In this document: positions 58,795 to 64,000 of the stretch, in pieces
How positions within the stretch are numbered: the first letter of the stretch is position 1
Layout: each line of letters starts with the position of its first letter
NCBI GenBank assembly: GCA_034440575.1
Contig: JAOTOL010001338.1
Span: forward strand, 434,001 to 498,000
Reading direction: 5' to 3'
DNA length: 64,000 nucleotides
Origin: Imbricaverruca yamaguchii
Lineage: Eukaryota; Arthropoda; Thecostraca; Neoverrucidae
Notes under the pieces: generated by a model
Told to the model about the DNA's origin: nothing
Seen by the model: the letters and a program-made list of their open reading frames with translations, nothing else
The model's database searches: none
Translations under genes and position numbers: made by a program

Positions 58795-58925
58795 TTGCTT
58801 TTCTTGCTTACAGGGAGGGTTGATTTACAGATTTGGTGGACAACTGGTTCAGTGTACAGAGTGCAACCAATAAGGGCCCTTGTGGCTCATAGTTGCACTA
58901 ATCTTTTATGTCTTTATGTCTAGTT
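58795..58925 (+). repeat. Dispersed repeat shared with 40.0 kb
   Basis: GATTTGGTGGACAACTGGTT, AGAGTGCAACCAATAAGG and CCTTGTGGCTCATAGTTG match 40025-40175 with moderate divergence. Confidence 0.75.
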
Positions 58926-59635
58926 ATACGACACGTACGGCAGATGTGCCAAGGCTCTCGGATGTAAACAAGCTCGTTACCGAACCTGCCCTGTCTCAAG
59001 GCGGGGTAAGTGCTCCTGTCGATTTGTTTGGATGTTCACGCTCTTCGGTCATTTCTGGGCTTAGTCAGCTGATTGCAGCCGACAGGCGGGCACTTTTTAT
59101 CGACGAATCCATGTCAGTTCTGCTTTCCCGGCAGTTGTCGAGCTAAGGTTAAGTTATGGATGGGCAAGCCACGCGCCACCGAGCGAACGGAGAAACGCTG
59201 TCGACGAAGGTGAATTCTAAGCCGCTTAGTTCATCTTGATTCAGTTCATAGTGCAGACTAGGTCTTCATTGAAGTTATTTGTCACCTGACATAGGTATTC
59301 ATAGTTGCAATTTTGAACAAAAAGATACATTTGTAGATTGCAAACTAATACACAATAATACGCTGTTATGTATTAAATGTCAGTGCCTAAATATGAGTAA
59401 TTAAAAAAGCTACATTTGTATCTGGTGCGTAGCTACTTCTTCACGATATTAGGACCTGTGTTTATGACACAGTGTTGGTTGACATATCTAGCATACGAGG
59501 TAAGCTAGTCTCATGGAAAATACACCAGATTAAACAAGACGTCAAGGTGCTTGAAGGCCACACGTCGAATTAGAGTTGGTTGTTCCTTCAAACCGAATCA
59601 TTTTAAACACTATATCTGGTATCTGACGCAGTTGG
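58926..59635. other. No gene recognised
   Basis: Nothing assignable. Confidence 0.4.
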
Positions 59636-59750
59636 AGTCATCATCTGGCACAGTTGGTGTATCTGGTGCAGATCTAGTATCTGCTGCAGCTGGAGTACCT
59701 GGTACAGCTGGAGTATCTGGCACTAGGTGGAGCATCTGGTGCAGTTAGAG
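59636..59750. repeat. 18-bp minisatellite (GTATCTGGTGCAGCTGGA)
   Basis: About six imperfect units. Confidence 0.8.
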
Positions 59751-60044
59751 AAGTTTTGAGTACCGGAAAATAATTGCAAACCAGCGTGGTGAATTTTCAT
59801 GTTAGGCGTGTAAATGGCAGATATTGCTATTAGTTGCCTATAGATTCATGATTGAGGCAGACGCAAGCATATGTTTGCGAGCAATGGCGCTTGTCGGTGA
59901 CAAGTCTCCCAGGATTACCACTGCTCAATGAGTGGGGATTAGGGTGGTATTGAGGGCAAAATAGGGGTATCCGCCGCACTCCACAGTCAGCATTCAAATT
60001 GCCATTGATCATTCAGATCTCAGCCTCACTAGACTATCCCTGCA

Positions 60045-60262
60045 GCTCGGCAGTTCACTACTGTAGCCGTCTAGTTCAGCCCACTACTGCAGCCCACTAC
60101 TGCAGGTCCACCACTGCAGCCCACTGTTGCAGCCAAATACTACAAGCCCACTACTGCAGCCCACTGCTATAGGCAAACTGCTGTAGCCCACTACTGCAGC
60201 CCACTACTGCAGCCCACCCTACTGCAGCCCACTGCTGTAGTTCGCTACTGCAGCCCACTACA
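60045..60262. repeat. 13-bp minisatellite (CTACTGCAGCCCA)
   Basis: About 16 units carrying the PstI palindrome CTGCAG, with several disrupted units. Confidence 0.9.
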
Positions 60263-61171
60263 GATCTATTATAAACCCTTCTGCAGGACCCACATCAACC
60301 AACGTTCGAGAACTTGAACCAGGATGGCAAGTCAGACATCATGCCGGCTGAAATTGTGTGCTTGCTCTTTCGGTATTTACCCTACCAACAGCAACCACGA
60401 CAATTCATATGCACAACTGGCATTCAAAATCCTGGATCAGTCGAAACTGAAAGACAAATGTAGGAATCTGTATTTCTAGGGCAAGCCCCTTCAAGTATCT
60501 GCCAGGCAAGCATTTTCCAGTCCAGCTGGCTGGCCGCCATCTTTATTCTAATGAGGCGCAACACGACACAGACACAGACGTACCGATACATACTTTCCAT
60601 TGAGGTAATCCACAACAGACTTGCGACTACTATAACCTCGCGTCAATTAAATAAAACAGCATAGCAGGAAAGGTCAAACTCACAAAACAGATAAACCGGG
60701 AGTCATACATTTCATAATAAAAGTATAATAAAGATAAAATTTAAAAAAATATCATAAAATACATCGGTGCCAGCAGCAAATCAATCCGGCACAGGCGGCG
60801 CGTTGGACAAGTGCCGCCGTAGGTGGCGACCGAGGATTTGTCGTCTGACTTACGTAGTGATTCGTTCCGGCTCCAAATTAGCTGGTTTGATCCGGCTCCA
60901 AGTCTGTAAACCAGTTAAGTGGCAGCACTTACGGCCGCCGCCATGCTGTTATCGGCTAAGTTCAACATACCGTCGACACTAGTGCAGGCAGCATCGCCTC
61001 TCTTCTGGATAACGGACCACGTTAATATTCACGGAAATCAGCAAATAGGTGGATTTACAAGCCTAGCCCAGGCACCGACCATTTACTCCGATTCATAATA
61101 TTCCGTGGACGACCACAAGGCGTAAGTTGGGCGCACAAAACTACCAGCCCAGACTAGGAGATAACCAGATC
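60263..61171. other. No gene recognised
   Basis: ORFs lack domains. Ends with GAGATAACCAGATC, which recurs at 61355. Confidence 0.4.
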
Positions 61172-61354
61172 TTGCGTGAGACGAAATGTACGACCCGAAA
61201 AGTAACGTTAGGGATTATGCTATAGCATAATCCTTAACGTTACTTTTCATGTAAACTCAGCACCTCCTGGTATATTGAGGGTCGTACATTTCGTCTCACG
61301 CAATGTCTAAAACCCAGGAGCACTTAAGAGCCATTTTTCGTTGTGTTAAACAAT
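61172..61354. mobile_element. Foldback insertion with 14-bp flanking direct repeats
   Basis: GAGATAACCAGATC lies at 61158-61171 and 61355-61368. Inside, arms of about 25 bp starting TTGCGTGAGACGAAATGTAC (61173-61197 and, inverted, 61280-61304) enclose a second, inner palindrome (61199-61248, centre GCTATAGC). The outer arms match the dispersed repeat at 55225-55300. The size of the flanking repeat suggests a retroposed or recombined insert rather than a classic MITE. Confidence 0.75.
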
Positions 61355-61368
61355 GAGATAACCAGATC

Positions 61369-61915
61369 ATAACACTGCACTGCCGAACCTGCACCACCAC
61401 AGCGCGCATATGTGACACCTTGCCAAACGGCGGTATTTTTGCTATTCAAAGCGTCTTCATAATTAAACAGCGCGTCGTTCGGTGACAACGTCAACTCCGG
61501 GTGGCTATACGCCACTGATATAAGTGGGGTCAAAATGATTTGTTTTGTTCTCGAGACTGCCGTGTAGAAGTCAATTTTATTTTATTTCATTTGATTTCGG
61601 GGGAGGATATTTTAGATACCGTTTCGAAACACATATTGTTCAATACACAACTCTCCGAGGAAAATACAAAATAGTTGTATTGACCTGAGGTCAGGTACAG
61701 CGCTATGTCACGGTAAAAATTGGTAGAGCAATTATTATGTATAATTTTGCCCCTAATTCCATGAAACCAGAATACTTATAAAAGCAACGTGTGCCCTCTA
61801 ACCATCCATAAAATATCATGCAATTATGCCCTCAGTCATGCACCTTGTTGCTTCATATCGGCGTCCTGTCTGTACTTCCTTTCTTCTTCTTCCTGCCGCT
61901 GTTTTTCAACTTCGT
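61369..61915. other. No gene recognised
   Basis: AT-rich; contains TTGACCTGAGGTCAGG near 61678, typical of the TTAA-element interiors. Confidence 0.4.
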
Positions 61916-62260
61916 TCATAGTTCATCGCAATGCAGCCAATCTATTTCGAACTTTGTTCTGAGGGAAAGCAAGACATCCCATTGTTCTGACATTTTATGA
62001 AGGCGGTCGGGCGAACCTAGGTGATGTTTCTTTCCATTGTGGAAGTAATGCCCACCGCCGGGATTATGCCCAACAGCACGCCTGTCTCCGTGGCTCCATA
62101 CACTGCCAGAGAACACGCTACTCAGTGATCCTTTGGTGATCATATTGCTAATGATTACGGATAAGTCGTAGTGATGATCATCGAGTAAAGCTGACATGCA
62201 TCCACACAACGTCAATAATCTTGATTCACTATCGCCGATATCAAGGCTCATATTCACCAT
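61916..62260 (-). CDS. Unassigned 114-residue ORF
   Basis: Normal-complexity frame from ATG to stop on the minus strand, not built from repeats. It contains a glycine- and histidine-rich stretch (NPGGGHYFHNGKKHHLG) and a SVFSGSVWSHGD segment, and reads like a folded domain rather than a random frame. I do not recognise the family. It may be a single exon or a remnant of a mobile or viral gene; no neighbouring exon or promoter is visible. Confidence 0.35.
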   Translation of the reverse strand: MVNMSLDIGDSESRLLTLCGCMSALLDDHHYDLSVIISNMITKGSLSSVFSGSVWSHGDRRAVGHNPGGGHYFHNGKKHHLGSPDRLHKMSEQWDVLLSLRTKFEIDWLHCDEL

Positions 62261-62514
62261 GCGTTTCAGTTGCCATGACGACCGCCAATTAATCTTGCAG
62301 GAGCGCCGAGACTGCCGCGTGATATCGCAATATTTCGCTTCCTGCTATCATGACTGACTAGCGATGGTATTTATGCGAATTTCGAATGCGGGCGACAGCC
62401 GCTATTTTGTCAGAGCAATGACCGAACAAATCCTTGCATGTTTTGGACTGTTGTTTTGGTCCAATATTCCAATCCATCGCATTAACTTCGAGAACCTCTG
62501 GGGAATGACACATA
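62261..62514. other. No feature recognised
   Basis: Spacer between the unassigned ORF and the simple repeats. Confidence 0.4.
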
Positions 62515-62810
62515 ATTCAGATGGAGATGGAGAGATAGATAGCGCGCGCGAGAGAGGAGGTGGGGGAAAGAGAGGGAGAGAAAGAGGAGAGGGGAGGAGA
62601 CCGTGGACCAGAAACCTAGGACCGAAAACAGAAGGCAAAAGACAGAAGACAAAAGACAGAAGACAAAAGACAGAAGACGGAAGACAGAAGACAGAAGACG
62701 GAAGACACAAGTCAGACGACATAAAACATAAGCCATACGACAGAAGACGGAAGACAGAAAACAGAAAACAGAACACAGAAGACAGAAGACAGACGACAGA
62801 CGACAGAAGC

Positions 62811-62859
<49 letters not shown>

Positions 62860-62900
62860 GAAGACACAAGACACAAGACACAAGACAGATCAAGAGACTG
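62515..62900. repeat. Purine-rich (GACAGAA)n and (GAGA)n simple repeats
   Basis: Seven-base GACAGAA units with GACGGAA, CACAAGA and CGACAGA variants. The plus strand is almost pyrimidine-free apart from single C residues. Confidence 0.93.
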
Positions 62901-63490
62901 ATGCAGAGACCGATACAGAGACTGTTACAGATGGATGGACTGGCACAGAGACATAAACTGATACAGAGGTTGATTCAGAGACAAAGGCAGAGACAGAGAC
63001 AAAGGCAGGTACAGAAACATATACTGATGCAGAGACACATACTGATACATACACAGACTGATGCAGATACTGCCACAGAGACTGAGGCAGAGTCAGAGAC
63101 AGATATCGAGACACAGACAGAGACGGAGACGGAGACGGAGACGGAGACGGAGACGGAGACGGAGACGGAGACGGAGACGGAGACGGAGACGGAGACGGAG
63201 ACGGAGACGGAGACGGAGACGGAGACGGAGACGGAGACGGAGACGGAGACGGAGACGGAGACGGAGACGGAGACGGAGGCAGAGAGACAGACAGACGGAG
63301 ACGGAGACGGAGGCGGAGGGAGACGGAGACAGAGAGACAGGACAAACGGAGACAGAGACAGAGACAGAGACAGAGACAGGGACAATGGCAGGGACAGAGA
63401 CAGAGACAGAGACAGAGACAGAGACAGAGACAGGGACAGGGACAGAGACAGGGACAGAGACAGAGACAGAGACAGGGACAGAGACAGCTC
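62901..63490. repeat. (GGAGAC)n / (GACAGA)n hexanucleotide array
   Basis: Degenerate GACAGA units, then about 28 nearly perfect GGAGAC units at 63117-63285, then (GACAGA)n again. Open in all frames, giving ET, RR or DR dipeptide repeats. Confidence 0.97.
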
Positions 63491-63711
63491 TCGGAGTCAC
63501 AGGCCATCCGCACGGATTTAGTTTGCTAGGCGATAATCCTGACATGTAACCGCTGTCGATCTGCCCAACTTCTGCAACCTCCAGCTAGTCGATACTCGTC
63601 GATATTGGAGCTAGAAGTTTGCAGAGGTTATTCTAGTCCAGAGGCCGTCCCGTCCCGTCTCGTGACGTCACGGGCCGCTGGTGTCGTCTGACGTCACTGC
63701 TGTGGTGTCGA
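63491..63711. other. No gene recognised
   Basis: Short spacer between two arrays. Confidence 0.4.
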
Positions 63712-63915
63712 GTCGCGTCAGTCGGTGTCAGCCAGTGTCAGACGGTGTCGGACGGTGTCAGGGTAGGCGGGACGGCGCCAGTCGGTGTCAGCCAGTGTCA
63801 GACGGTGTCGGACGGTGTCAGGGTAGGCTGGACGGCGCCAGTCGGTGTCAGCCAGTGTCAGACGGTGTCGGACGGTGTCAGAGTCGGCGGGACGAGGCCA
63901 GTTGGTGTCAGACAG
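63712..63915. repeat. 60-bp tandem repeat, ~3.5 copies
   Basis: Each unit contains GTCGGTGTCAGCCAGTGTCA and GACGGTGTCGGACGGTGTCA, itself built from ~10-bp GGTGTCA words. Copies differ at very few positions. Confidence 0.95.
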
Positions 63916-64000
63916 CGAGCCGATGCCAGCCAATCAGTGGCATGTCCGAAGGCGCCAACTACGTCGCTCGTGTTCTGTATAGGCTCACGACCCCGTTTGC
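63916..64000. other. Window end, no feature
   Basis: Nothing recognised. Confidence 0.4.

Noticed and set aside
62364..63521. 385-residue ORF
   Set aside because: Consists of purine-rich hexa- and heptanucleotide repeats; alternative frames are open as well.

Overview
This window looks like repeat-rich, gene-poor nuclear DNA from an animal, most likely an invertebrate. There are no prokaryotic operons, rRNA genes or canonical tRNA genes. Instead there are tRNA-derived SINEs with perfect target-site duplications (TSDs), a decayed non-LTR retrotransposon (LINE) with endonuclease and reverse-transcriptase motifs, short non-autonomous DNA transposons, and an unusually dense set of micro- and minisatellites. 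By my own tally the tandem arrays cover more than a quarter of the window. I cannot name the species from the sequence alone.

Layout. 1-6.8 kb: two degraded copies of a dispersed 0.8-1 kb repeat family, a pair of ~197-bp direct repeats, and a broken CR1/L2-like LINE lying between two blocks of the same 21-bp minisatellite. 7-15.5 kb: minisatellites of 20/21, 30 and 23 bp, separated by low-information DNA; one exon-like ORF at about 11.4 kb is the best candidate host exon. 15.7-22.35 kb: a tandem duplication of a ~3.3-kb unit, each unit made of a 33-bp array, unique DNA, a 15-bp array, more unique DNA and a second, unrelated 33-bp array. 23.5-30.5 kb: CA/CACG microsatellite, 25-bp, 47-bp, 12-bp and 21-bp arrays, a LINE 3' remnant and three SINE copies. 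31-32.4 kb: a TTAA-flanked inverted-repeat element with an internal tandem duplication. 33.3-42.6 kb: arrays with units of 19-22, 12, 13, ~70, 12 and 36 bp and more SINEs. 43.5-51.2 kb: LINE remnant, a second TTAA element, nested SINEs, a 34-bp array and a further tRNA-like SINE. 53.5-63.9 kb: a 39-bp array, a TA-flanked MITE, a foldback insertion, simple repeats and a 60-bp array.

How things work together. I find no intact protein gene and no operon-like or defence-like system. The organisation is that of parasites and satellites. Three SINE types carry similar 3' tails ending in CCAATAA-like sequence, so they may use one partner LINE. Seven dispersed elements share G5-spacer-C5 hairpins at their ends, and two of these have TTAA at both ends as in piggyBac-type transposition. 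Long open frames across the arrays come from stop-free repeat units and should not be read as genes.
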